Shown here in pieces: positions 1 to 9,282 of a stretch of 64,000 nt of DNA. The notes under the pieces were generated by a model that saw only the letters and a program-made list of their open reading frames with translations, was not told the origin of the DNA and ran no database searches. A program made the translations under genes and the position numbers. The stretch's first letter is position 1. Every line of letters begins with the position of its first letter. This DNA is from Thermoplasmata archaeon (lineage in GTDB: Archaea; Thermoplasmatota; Thermoplasmata; Lutacidiplasmatales; UBA184): contig JAJZYH010000006.1 in NCBI GenBank assembly GCA_021798195.1, forward strand, positions 1 to 64,000, in the 5' to 3' direction.

Positions 1-1439
1 GCATAGACCAGGATGAAGATCACAAGCCCAGCGAACACCATGAGTGCGAGGACCGACACGAGCCCGAAGCCGGACCAGTAGACGATCAAGGACGCTGCCA
101 CGAACGCGATGGGAGCGAACACGGGTCCAGCGACCAACCGGAACGGACGATAGATCCGAGGGGCATTCCAACGGAAGACCTGGAGGGCCACTCCGCCCAT
201 AATGTACGTGAACACGGTGGCGCTGGAGATGAATCCCACGAGGAGATACCAGGAGGGGAACGGGACCAGGAATAGGAGGGCGACCACCAGGGCCGCGAGC
301 AGGGCGACCCACGGGATCCCGTATTTCTTGCTCACGGGCAGGAAGAGGCTCCCAAAGTAGCCGTCCGCGGAGAGCCCGTAGAAAGTCCGGGAACTCGTCC
401 CCGTGTAAATCCAACCGGTCCCTGAGGGGGAGATCCACGCGTCTACCAGCAGCAGGGAAGCAAACGCGCCCAGGAAGGCGATGCCCGAGGCCGTCAGGGC
501 GTCAAAGAAGGGACCGCCCGACCAAGGACTGACTGCCAGTGCCGCCCAGTCCCCCACAGAGACACCGGCCGCGCTCCAACGAATCCCTCCGATGAATGCC
601 ACCTGCAATAGGGTGTACACGACGATCCCGATGACCACCGACAGGATCGTCGCAAGCGGGACGTCCCGCTGGGGGTTCTTCGCCTCGCCTCCGAAGTCCA
701 GGGCCTGACGGAAGCCCAGGTACGAGAACACGATCCCGGCGAGGGGGATGGCCTCGAACACAGGGGCCCAGCCCAGGGGCGCAAAGGAGCCTCCGGCGGT
801 GAAGTTGGAACCCCGGAAGGCGGCGAACAAGAAAATGAACGTGAGGGTGGGGATGATCAATTTCCACCAGGTGAAGGCCTGGTTGAACCTTCCGAGGAAC
901 TTGATTCCGAAGAAATTCAGGAAGAAGAACGCCACCAGCAACAGGAAGGCCATCAAGATCCCGTAGCCGGAGAGGAGAGTGGCCGTTCCGAGTACCGTGT
1001 GCACGGTGGGGCCCAGCAACGGTGGAATGTAGGTGGATGCGTAGGTCACCACCGCGATGGCCTCGATGGTCGGGACGCTTACCGCGCTCAGCAGGTACGC
1101 CCAGCCCAGGATGTACCCCGTGTAGCCTCCGTGGGTCAGGTGCGGATACCGCACGATGGCCCCGCTCCGGGGGATGGCCCCCGCGACCTCGGCGTAGGTG
1201 ATGGCCACCAAGATCACCAGGATTCCTCCCACAATCCAGGACACCACCACGGCGGGGCCCGCAAGCCCGGCCGCGCTGATCACCGCGAAGAGCCATCCGG
1301 AACCGATGATCCCGCCCAGGGAAAGGAACAGGAGCTGCATGAACGAGAGTTCCCGCCGGAGCTTCCGGTCGGACTCGGTGATCCCCGCCCCTGTCATTCC
1401 GCTCAAAGGCTTCCCCCCGCCCTGTGCTCCTGATTCCAT
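1..1439 (-). CDS. APC-family amino acid permease (C-terminus truncated by window edge)
   Basis: Reverse strand reads MESGAQGGGKPLSGMTGAGITESDRKLRRELSFMQLLFLSLGGIIGSGWLFAVISAAGLAGPAVVVSWIVGG...; typical APC N-terminus (GGIIGSGWLF); hydrophobic to the window edge. Confidence 0.85.
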   Translation of the reverse strand, partial: MESGAQGGGKPLSGMTGAGITESDRKLRRELSFMQLLFLSLGGIIGSGWLFAVISAAGLAGPAVVVSWIVGGILVILVAITYAEVAGAIPRSGAIVRYPHLTHGGYTGYILGWAYLLSAVSVPTIEAIAVVTYASTYIPPLLGPTVHTVLGTATLLSGYGILMAFLLLVAFFFLNFFGIKFLGRFNQAFTWWKLIIPTLTFIFLFAAFRGSNFTAGGSFAPLGWAPVFEAIPLAGIVFSYLGFRQALDFGGEAKNPQRDVPLATILSVVIGIVVYTLLQVAFIGGIRWSAAGVSVGDWAALAVSPWSGGPFFDALTASGIAFLGAFASLLLVDAWISPSGTGWIYTGTSSRTFYGLSADGYFGSLFLPVSKKYGIPWVALLAALVVALLFLVPFPSWYLLVGFISSATVFTYIMGGVALQVFRWNAPRIYRPFRLVAGPVFAPIAFVAASLIVYWSGFGLVSVLALMVFAGLVIFILVY

Positions 1440-1608
1440 CCTCGATTCCCCCGTGGATACCCGCGCCGGGTTATGGCATGGCAAGGAGAGGTAGTACGTA
1501 AGTCTTGTCCCGTCCCGGTCCTGGGTCCTTTTCGCCGTCCGATGCGCCCGAAGAACTCCTTCACAGCATGGGCAACTACATCTTGCCGTGCGAATTGGCG
1601 AAACACCG

Positions 1609-2553
1609 ATGACAAACGATCCCCCGTCCTCCAGACCCACGCTGCCGCCCGGTGTCCGGGAAGGGCACGGCTTTTCCCCCAGTCTCCTGGAAGGGAAAGT
1701 GGCGTTGATCACGGGGGGAGGTTCTGGACTTGGCCGGAGCATGGCCCACCGGTTCTCGGCCCTGGGAGCGCGGATCGTGATGGGGGGGCGCAGGGAGGAT
1801 GTCCTGCGAGGGACGAGCGAGGAGCTCCGATCCCTGGGCGGTGAGGTTGCCTATCAGACCACCGACGTGCGGGACGCGGCCCAGGCCGATGCGTTGGTCC
1901 AGTTGGCGTATGAACGATTCGGACAACTCGACATCCTGGTGAACAACGCGGCCGGGAACTTCCTCGCCCGCAGCGAGAAACTTTCGGGGCATGCGTTCGA
2001 CAGCGTGGTCCGGACGGTGCTCCACGGCACCTTCCACATGACCCGTTCCGCCGCGGAACGGTGGATCTCCCAGAAGCGACCGGGCGTGGTCCTCAACATC
2101 TCCACCCCCTATGCGTGGACCGGAGCCGCCCACGTGGTACCCTCTGCGGCCGCCAAGGCGGGTGTCCTTGCGCTCACCCGCTCCCTCGCCGTGGAATGGG
2201 CGCGGTACAGGATCCGTCTCAACGCATTGGCCCCCGGACCCATCCCCACGGAAGGTGCCTGGGAGCGTCTTGTCCCCTCGGAAGATGTGGCGAGGACCTT
2301 GGAGGAGAACGTCCCCATGGGCCGCTTCGGCACGCACCGGGAGCTCTGTGACCTCGCCACGTTCCTGGTGAGCGATGCATCCTCCTACATCACGGGCCAG
2401 GTCATCGCCATGGATGGCGGCGAGTGGCTCGTGGGATCCGGATTCCAGCTCCTGCGTCGGGTGCCGCCCGCATTCTGGGAATCCCTCGAGGAGGCTCACC
2501 GGCGAAGCCGCCGGGCCGGGAGCGCGGATCCGTCCCGGGCCTCGCGGGATTAG
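1609..2553 (+). CDS. SDR-family oxidoreductase, 2,4-dienoyl-CoA reductase-like
   Basis: VALITGGGSGLGRSMAHRF, NNAAGNFLA, SITGQVIAMDGG-type C-terminus. Confidence 0.85.
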   Translation: MTNDPPSSRPTLPPGVREGHGFSPSLLEGKVALITGGGSGLGRSMAHRFSALGARIVMGGRREDVLRGTSEELRSLGGEVAYQTTDVRDAAQADALVQLAYERFGQLDILVNNAAGNFLARSEKLSGHAFDSVVRTVLHGTFHMTRSAAERWISQKRPGVVLNISTPYAWTGAAHVVPSAAAKAGVLALTRSLAVEWARYRIRLNALAPGPIPTEGAWERLVPSEDVARTLEENVPMGRFGTHRELCDLATFLVSDASSYITGQVIAMDGGEWLVGSGFQLLRRVPPAFWESLEEAHRRSRRAGSADPSRASRD

Positions 2554-3725
2554 AGGACCCTCCCGAGGGTCCCCTGGTCCAGGAAATCGGAATCGGTGGC
2601 CCGGATCCCCCACTCCACCGCGGCCCGGTCCAGGGGATCCGACCTCCTCCCGAGGAGTCGCGCGCGCATCGCTCCCCGCACCCGCGCTTCGGCCGAGAGG
2701 CTCCGGAGGATCGCCTCCACAAGCTCCTCCAGGGATGCGTCCCGGGTTCCACTGGCCTCGGAATAGGCCATCCAGATCAGGAAGTCCCGCTCCAGGCAAA
2801 AGTGGAGATACCCCTCGAGCATGCGCCGGGCCTCCGGTTCGAGCCCTGGTAGTTCATGGATCGGCTCGAAGATGCGGGGGAGTCCCTGCGGTCCCCCTTC
2901 TTCACGGATCGCCTGGAATTCCCATGCGCTCCCGCGCCGTCGGAAAGCGACCCGTCCCAGGGTGGAGTCCCAGAAGAGGGGAAGATCCGCTATCGAGTCC
3001 GCATCGGGGGGCCCTGCCTCCTGAAGGTCTTCCTTCTCCGGGACAGGCAGGTCGCTGTGGAAGAGTTCCCGAAGGTCTGCGGGCTCGATCCAGCCCCCGC
3101 GGCGTTGCATCCGGGAGCGGAGACGGTCCTCGCGCCGCTTCCCCTCTGCGAGATAAGCCCGGACCGGCCGGCGGCCATACTCTTCGGCGACACGCCCCAG
3201 CTCCTGGTCGAGCCCCATCGGGGGGTCGGAAGGGCCCCGAACACCCTCCCATCTCGAGAGAGGGGCGAGATCCACCCCGGGACAGGAGAGAACGATGTCC
3301 GCCTGGGCTTGGCTCCCCAGGTGGACCATCACGGGATACGTGGCACAAGGGAACGGTCGGACCGGGTGGACCCGGCACCGGAGCTGGGTCAGGAAGTGGC
3401 AGGCACCTCCGCGGGGGCGGGCCGGGACGATGGAGAACTCCGCTTCCCCCCTCTCGAACGGTGCCGCGGGCTCGATCCGGAGCAAACGGTCCATTTCCGA
3501 GGGGGTCACAGCGGGGGTAGCGAAGCAGCAGAGGGCGCAGTCCGGCCGGCAGAGGAAGCTCCATCCGGCGAGGAGGCTCAGGGAGAGGGCCGGGTCCAGG
3601 GACTCCCAGCGCCGGGAGCCCTCTCCGCTCTCCCTCGTCATTGCTCCTCGGGAAACCCCGCCCCCGCGGGTGCGGACGGACCAGGGTTGGGAAGAAGGAA
3701 CTCCCGTTCCGCGGCGAGGTGCCAC
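2550..3725 (-). CDS. YkgJ-like cysteine-cluster protein
   Basis: CRPDCALCCFATPAVTPSEMDRL...GACHFL...CRVHPVRPFPCATYP cysteine pattern. Confidence 0.65.
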   Translation of the reverse strand: MAPRRGTGVPSSQPWSVRTRGGGVSRGAMTRESGEGSRRWESLDPALSLSLLAGWSFLCRPDCALCCFATPAVTPSEMDRLLRIEPAAPFERGEAEFSIVPARPRGGACHFLTQLRCRVHPVRPFPCATYPVMVHLGSQAQADIVLSCPGVDLAPLSRWEGVRGPSDPPMGLDQELGRVAEEYGRRPVRAYLAEGKRREDRLRSRMQRRGGWIEPADLRELFHSDLPVPEKEDLQEAGPPDADSIADLPLFWDSTLGRVAFRRRGSAWEFQAIREEGGPQGLPRIFEPIHELPGLEPEARRMLEGYLHFCLERDFLIWMAYSEASGTRDASLEELVEAILRSLSAEARVRGAMRARLLGRRSDPLDRAAVEWGIRATDSDFLDQGTLGRVL

Positions 3726-4222
3726 TCAAGGGCCTCCACGACCAGCCTCCAATATTGCCCCAGGGCCTGCCGATGACCCCCGTGATCCTCGCGGAGCACC
3801 ACATCGAGGAACCACCGGACCTGTTCCGAGGAGGTACGGAACGTGCGGTGATGCTCCCGGAGGGCATCCCAGTGGACCCGGCCGGATGGTTGCCCTCCCG
3901 CGCCATCTCGGGGACCCCCGGGAAAACTGTCCCACGCATCCGAGTGTTCTTGGAGGTACCTCCCCAGACGGTCCACCTCCTGGACCAGGCGATCCAGCGG
4001 GAAATCCTCCAACCGGACGAGTCCCTGGGCCATGGGAAGTTGATCCCGCACGAGGGTTTCGCCCCTCTTGAGGTCGCGTTGGAGGACCGCGCGGGGTCCC
4101 TCCTCCACGGGTTGGCCATCCCTCGTCACCGCCTCGTCCCCCGTCGCCCGGACCCCGGGGAGGTTCAAAGGCTCTCCCCCGGAGCCCGGATGGGGGATAC
4201 GACAAAGGGGGCCCGGACACAT
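3638..4222 (-). CDS. Hemerythrin-like domain protein (tentative)
   Basis: Helical protein with spaced His/Glu: QEHSDAWD, REHHRTF, REDHGGH, EWHLAAEREFLLP. Confidence 0.5.
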   Translation of the reverse strand: MCPGPLCRIPHPGSGGEPLNLPGVRATGDEAVTRDGQPVEEGPRAVLQRDLKRGETLVRDQLPMAQGLVRLEDFPLDRLVQEVDRLGRYLQEHSDAWDSFPGGPRDGAGGQPSGRVHWDALREHHRTFRTSSEQVRWFLDVVLREDHGGHRQALGQYWRLVVEALEWHLAAEREFLLPNPGPSAPAGAGFPEEQ

Positions 4223-4282
4223 CGCCCGGTCCGGTCGCCACGCGAACCGTTATCAAAGGGAACGAGCCTTGGGCCGGGAGCC

Positions 4283-5230
4283 ATGGGGTTCCTGGGGCGC
4301 GACATCATCTCCATCGGGGACCTTTCCCGGTCGGAGATCGACGAGGTGCTCCGGTCGGCCCGGCGACTCATCCCGGTGGCGGAGGGATCCCGGCGGAGCG
4401 ACGTCCTGCGGGGACAGCTCTTGGCCCTGGGATTCTTCGAGCCCTCCACCCGGACCCGTCTTTCGTTCGAGACCGCCATGCTTCGGCTGGGGGGCCAGGT
4501 GATCACCATCGCGGACCCCCTGTCCAGTTCCGTGGCCAAGGGAGAGACCCTCTCCGACACGGTCCGGATGCTCTCGTCCTACGCCGACGCCCTGGTGATC
4601 CGGCACCCCAACGAAGGGGCGTCCCGGCTCGCGGCGCAGGTTTCGGACAAGCCCGTGATCAACGCGGGGGACGGGGCGGGGCAGCACCCGACCCAGACCC
4701 TCCTCGACCTCGCCACGATGCAGGAGCGCTTTGAGACCCTCCATGGGCTCAAGGTGGTCCTCATGGGCGATCTGCGGTATGGCCGGACCGTCCATTCCCT
4801 GGCCCGCGCCCTGGCTCTCTTCGGGACCGAGCTGGTCCTTGCGAGCCCCCCGACCCTTCGGATGCCGGAATCCGTCCGCCGGGAACTGGACCAGTCGGGC
4901 ATCCGCGTGACGGAGGAGTCCGAGCTGGGCCGGGCCGTCCGCGATGCCGACGTCCTCTACGTCACGCGCATCCAGAAGGAGAGGTTCGGCGATCTCGCGG
5001 AGTACGCCCGCGTGTCGGCTTCCTACCGGCTGGACCCGTCCCTCTTGGGCCAGGTGAAACCCAAGTTCATCGTGATGCATCCCCTCCCTCGCGTGGCCGA
5101 GATCCCCCCGGAGGTGGACTCGTCCCCTCACGCCGCCTACTTCCGGCAGGCATTCCTCGCGGTCCCGGTGCGGATGGCCCTTCTCTCGTTGATCCTGACC
5201 GGCAAGGTCCCGGTCCCGGGACGGGGGTGA
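4283..5230 (+). CDS. pyrB: Aspartate carbamoyltransferase catalytic subunit
   Basis: FFEPSTRTRLSFETA, GDGAGQHPTQTLLDL, GDLRYGRTVHSL, MHPLPRVAEI. Confidence 0.96.
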   Translation: MGFLGRDIISIGDLSRSEIDEVLRSARRLIPVAEGSRRSDVLRGQLLALGFFEPSTRTRLSFETAMLRLGGQVITIADPLSSSVAKGETLSDTVRMLSSYADALVIRHPNEGASRLAAQVSDKPVINAGDGAGQHPTQTLLDLATMQERFETLHGLKVVLMGDLRYGRTVHSLARALALFGTELVLASPPTLRMPESVRRELDQSGIRVTEESELGRAVRDADVLYVTRIQKERFGDLAEYARVSASYRLDPSLLGQVKPKFIVMHPLPRVAEIPPEVDSSPHAAYFRQAFLAVPVRMALLSLILTGKVPVPGRG

Positions 5231-5730
5231 GCGAAGGGATGCGCGATCTCAAGGTCTCCCCCATCCGGAACGGGACCGTGATCGACCACATCCGCAACGG
5301 CCTCGCCCTGGAGGTCCTGCGCATCCTGGGCGTGGAAGGACTGGGGAAGGACTCCACCATATCGGTCGCCGTGCATGTCCGGAGCCAGCGGATGGGATGG
5401 AAGGACATCGTGAAGGTGGAGAACATGGAGCTCTCCCCCCAGAAGGCCAATGCCATCGCCCTCATCTCTCCCTCGGCCACCATCTCCATCATCCAGGATT
5501 ACAAGGTCCGGGAGAAGCGCCCGGTGGACCTGCCGGACCGACTGGTGGGGCTCCTGCGATGCCCCAATCCCAACTGCATCACCAACCAGGGAGAGCCGGT
5601 GGAGAGCGAGTTCGAGGTGATCCGGAGGAAGCCTCTTGCCCTGAAGTGCCTTTACTGCGAGCGGGACCTCGAGGATTTCATCCCCCACCTCGCCCCGGGG
5701 GCCAGCGGAACGCGCGGGAATGGCGGCTGA
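5227..5730 (+). CDS. pyrI: Aspartate carbamoyltransferase regulatory subunit
   Basis: VSPIRNGTVIDHIRNGLALEVLRILG; C-terminal zinc site CPNPNCITN...CLYCERDL; overlaps pyrB. Confidence 0.95.
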   Translation: MSEGMRDLKVSPIRNGTVIDHIRNGLALEVLRILGVEGLGKDSTISVAVHVRSQRMGWKDIVKVENMELSPQKANAIALISPSATISIIQDYKVREKRPVDLPDRLVGLLRCPNPNCITNQGEPVESEFEVIRRKPLALKCLYCERDLEDFIPHLAPGASGTRGNGG

Positions 5731-6346
5731 CCTCCTGGGGCTGGGGATCTTTGTCTTCGCCGCGATCTTCCTGATGGAGTCCGTGGACCGGACGAATTTC
5801 ACCGTGATCTCCCTGGCCCAGCGCTACGGCGCGAAGGACGTCTGGATCGGTGCGTCGGCGGGGTTCGTCCTCTCGGTACTGGTCTCGGTGGGGGTGGGAG
5901 CCCTCCTCCTCGCGGTCCTGGGCCACGAGCTCCTCCTCATCCGGATCGCCGCGGGAGGCCTCGTGCTGGCCTACGGGATCTGGATCCTGGTCCGGAGCCT
6001 CCGGTCCCCGCGGCCCACGGAGGGGCCGGAGCCCGTCCTCGCCCGTCCCCGGACCCATGTGGTCCTCTCGGCGCTGGGACTCATCTTCCTCCTGGAGATG
6101 GGGGACAACACGCAGTTCCTGATCATCGACTTCGTCACCACGTCGGCAGGCGTCCCTCCCGACCCGGCAGCCCTCGCCGTCATCCTCGGGGCGGCGGCGC
6201 TGGGCCTGATCGCCATGGCCGCCCTGGGTTCCCACGTGGGGGCCTACCTTCAGAGGAGGGTCCCCCGGATCCTGCTGGAGAGGATCTCGGGATCCGCGCT
6301 CATGGTGATCGGAGCCGCCACGATCATCGTCGCCCTGCTGGCGTAG
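5720..6346 (+). CDS. UPF0016/GDT1(TMEM165)-like membrane protein
   Basis: Two internal E-x-x-D-x-(T) motifs (FLMESVDRTNF, FLLEMGDNTQF) in a 6-TM-like protein. Confidence 0.65.
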   Translation: MAADLLGLGIFVFAAIFLMESVDRTNFTVISLAQRYGAKDVWIGASAGFVLSVLVSVGVGALLLAVLGHELLLIRIAAGGLVLAYGIWILVRSLRSPRPTEGPEPVLARPRTHVVLSALGLIFLLEMGDNTQFLIIDFVTTSAGVPPDPAALAVILGAAALGLIAMAALGSHVGAYLQRRVPRILLERISGSALMVIGAATIIVALLA

Positions 6347-6421
6347 GGGGAGGGCGCTCCGCCGGCGTTCCCGGTCTCCCGACTTCCTGCCCTGACGGCA
6401 CAGCTTAAATCTCGCCCCCTT

Positions 6422-7486
6422 GTGCACTCGCCCGTGCCCGCCTCCATCGCGCAGAGGAAGAAGAAGGTCCTCTCCACGCCGGTCCGGCCCATCGATGTGA
6501 CCAAAGTGCACGGCCTGGGGGACCTCCTCGAGGGTTTCCAGGGCACCTCCATCCAGGCCCGGAACCTGGGACGCTGCTTCCAGGTCTGGAAGAACATGCT
6601 CACGGACCCGAAGCGTCCCACGGTCTTCCTGGGCCTCTCGGGTCCCCTCATCGCCGCGGGCCTCCGGAACACCCTGCGCCAGGCCATCGAGTGGGGGCTC
6701 GTGGACGTGGTGGTCTCCACCGGGGCCATCCTCTACCAGGACCTCTACCAGTCCCTGGGCTACCACCACTACATCGGTTCCCCCACGGCCAACGACGTGG
6801 AGCTCCGTGACCTGGCCATCGACCGCATCTACGACACCTACGTGGACGAGGAACGGTTCGAGGATACCGACCGGGCCATCGGAAAGATCATGGAGGAGTT
6901 CCCGGCCCGGACGGCGTCCTCCCGCGAGATCCTGGGTTTCCTGGGCGAGAAGTTCCCCGCCCGGGATTCGATCCTCTCCACCTGCGCCCGCCTGGGCGTC
7001 CCCGTCTTCTCTCCGGCCCTCATCGACAGCTCCATCGGGATCGGCCTCACCCTCCATTATGGGCGGAACCGGGGCAAGGAGCGCTATGTCTACGATGCCG
7101 TCCGGGACAATTTCGAGCTGGTCCAGATCCTGGTCCATTCCCCCCGGACCGCGGTGGTGTACGTCGGGGGGGGCACCCCCAAGAACTGGATCAACGACGG
7201 GATCGTCATGGCGAACTACCACTACCGGCGGGAAGGCGAGGGGCATTACTACGCCCTGCAGATCACCACCGACGTCCCCCACTGGGGCGGCCTCTCCGGA
7301 AGCACGCTCGACGAGGCCATGAGTTGGGGGAAGGTCTCCCGATCCGCCACCAAGGCCATGGCGTTCGTGGAGGCATCCATCGGACTCCCTCTCCTGGTGG
7401 GGGCGCTGTGGGACCGGCGCAAGGAATGGCAACCCCGCCGCCGGCTCAAGTTCCGTTGGTCGGGGGACGAAGTCGAGATCCACTGA
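6422..7486 (+). CDS. Deoxyhypusine synthase
   Basis: IQARNLGRCFQVWKNML, GLSGPLIAAGLR, SGSTLDEAMSWGKV (catalytic Lys motif); TATA-like cttaaatc just upstream. Confidence 0.95.
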   Translation: MHSPVPASIAQRKKKVLSTPVRPIDVTKVHGLGDLLEGFQGTSIQARNLGRCFQVWKNMLTDPKRPTVFLGLSGPLIAAGLRNTLRQAIEWGLVDVVVSTGAILYQDLYQSLGYHHYIGSPTANDVELRDLAIDRIYDTYVDEERFEDTDRAIGKIMEEFPARTASSREILGFLGEKFPARDSILSTCARLGVPVFSPALIDSSIGIGLTLHYGRNRGKERYVYDAVRDNFELVQILVHSPRTAVVYVGGGTPKNWINDGIVMANYHYRREGEGHYYALQITTDVPHWGGLSGSTLDEAMSWGKVSRSATKAMAFVEASIGLPLLVGALWDRRKEWQPRRRLKFRWSGDEVEIH

Positions 7487-8588
7487 GCGGGCCCGGGGAG
7501 GGGCCTCCGCCGATCCCCCAGATCCCTCCCCGGGATGGGAACCAGGGCACCTTGACCCCGCCCCCCGGGGCCGGGGAGGGGTCCCGGAAGATGGCATCCA
7601 AACTCTCCTCGAACCCCTTGAGCCGCCGGGGAAGGATCTCCCGGATGCGCTGCTCCCGACAAACGACCTCCGACCGCATCTCATCCACAAGGGGTCGCGC
7701 CAGGTTAGCGGGGACCTCGGTGATGAAGCCCACCCAATGCGCGGAGAGCGCGGGGGTCAAGACCGGGACCACTACGATCCGGGGGGGACGTTGAAGGCGC
7801 CTCCCGATCCCTAGGAGCATCTCCCCGTACGGCAGGATGTCCGGTCCTCCCACATCGTACCCCTGCCCTGACGTTTCCGGGAACTCGAGGACCCCCACAA
7901 GGTAGTCCAAGAGATCCCCGAGGAAGATGGGCTGACAGCGGGTACGGATCCACCGCGGGGTGATCATGACGGGAAGCTTCCGGACCAATTGCTCCATCAT
8001 CTCGTACGAAGAGCCGCCCCGCCCCAGGATGATGGCCGCGCGCAGGGTCGTGACGGGAGGTCCCCGTGCCGCGAGGATCCCCGCCACCCGGGCCCGGCTT
8101 GCGAGGTGGGTGGAATCCCCCGGAGCCACCTCGCCAAGCCCCCCCACGTAGACCACCCGTTCCACGCCGCTGCGCTGACACGCGTCCGCGAAATTCGTGG
8201 CCATGGCTGCATCCCTCGCCACGAAGTCCCTTCCCTCCGCCAGGGAATGGACGAGGTAGTACGCCGCGCCGACCCCCTCCAGGGCCGGAACAAGACCAGT
8301 CCCGTGGGAGAGGTCACCCACGTGGAGAGAGGCCCCGGAAAGGGCGCCCGGAACAGGTCGGGGCAGGGACCGGACGAGGGCCCGTACCGGACACCCCCTG
8401 GCAAGGAGCCGGGGAACCAGATGGGAACCCACGAATCCTGAAGCCCCCGTCACCAGCACGGGCCTTCGATGGAGGTCCAAGATCCCCCCTGGGGTCCAGC
8501 TCCCCGCGGGATATCCCCTTTGGCCCCTCACGGGTGCCGCCGGAAGAATTGGGTGGGGGCCGGGTGGGAAAGCGGGTTCCCGGGGCAA
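7446..8588 (-). CDS. NAD(P)-binding atypical SDR / NDUFA9-like protein
   Basis: PVLVTGASGFVGSHLVPRLLARGCPVRALVRS, YYLVHS, VYVGGLG. Confidence 0.8.
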   Translation of the reverse strand: MPREPAFPPGPHPILPAAPVRGQRGYPAGSWTPGGILDLHRRPVLVTGASGFVGSHLVPRLLARGCPVRALVRSLPRPVPGALSGASLHVGDLSHGTGLVPALEGVGAAYYLVHSLAEGRDFVARDAAMATNFADACQRSGVERVVYVGGLGEVAPGDSTHLASRARVAGILAARGPPVTTLRAAIILGRGGSSYEMMEQLVRKLPVMITPRWIRTRCQPIFLGDLLDYLVGVLEFPETSGQGYDVGGPDILPYGEMLLGIGRRLQRPPRIVVVPVLTPALSAHWVGFITEVPANLARPLVDEMRSEVVCREQRIREILPRRLKGFEESLDAIFRDPSPAPGGGVKVPWFPSRGGIWGIGGGPSPGPLSGSRLRPPTNGT

Positions 8589-8762
8589 GGCAACCGGTGA
8601 CTTGCTTACTGGGAGGCGGCTCCCCGGGGGGGATGCATGGGCTCCCGCGGGGATGGGACCACGGATGGGATGGGCACCTTGTTCCCAAGGGGGGCTTTAT
8701 TTTGTCCCGGGGATGGGGTGGCTGGAGGCGGGGACGATCTACGTGCCCCGTGTGTGGTGGCC

Positions 8763-9257
8763 ATGCTGAAGCCCGGTGATCGGGCCCCCAACTTCGTGGC
8801 CCCGACGGATGACGGGCACACGGTGGCCCTCTCCGATTACGTCGGGAAGAAGGTCGTCGTCCTGTACTTCTATCCGCGGGACGAGACGATGGGATGCACG
8901 CGGGAGGCCTGCTTGTTCCGGGATCACTGGGAGGAGATCCAGTCCCGGGGAGCGGAACTCCTGGGGATCAGCTCCGATCCTCCCGAGAGACATCAGCGAT
9001 TCCGGGCTCACCATCAGCTACCCTTTCCGCTCCTTTCCGATCCCAAGGGGGAGATCCGGGAGGCCTTCGGGGTCGCGGGAGGGCTCATCCCACCTCGGGC
9101 CACCTTCGTGATCGACGAGGGGGGGGTGGTCCGGATGGCCTACCGGAACCAATGGAACGTGGGCGCCCACGTTCGCCGGGCACTGGAAGCCCTGGGGGAA
9201 CCGCCCCGGGATCCGGGCCGACGACCCGATGGTACGCCCGGGGCTCCTCCGCCCTGA
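8763..9257 (+). CDS. Peroxiredoxin (Bcp/AhpC-TSA type)
   Basis: MLKPGDRAPNFVAP...VVVLYFYPRDETMGCTREACLFRDHW. Confidence 0.92.
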   Translation: MLKPGDRAPNFVAPTDDGHTVALSDYVGKKVVVLYFYPRDETMGCTREACLFRDHWEEIQSRGAELLGISSDPPERHQRFRAHHQLPFPLLSDPKGEIREAFGVAGGLIPPRATFVIDEGGVVRMAYRNQWNVGAHVRRALEALGEPPRDPGRRPDGTPGAPPP

Positions 9258-9282
9258 GCTCCTGCCTCCGTAGACCCGTGGC

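Noticed and set aside
5678-7690. Very long antisense ORF (670 aa, minus) over pyrI-deoxyhypusine synthase
   Set aside because: High-GC shadow ORF; low-complexity G/R/D/E composition and fully opposite well-supported genes.
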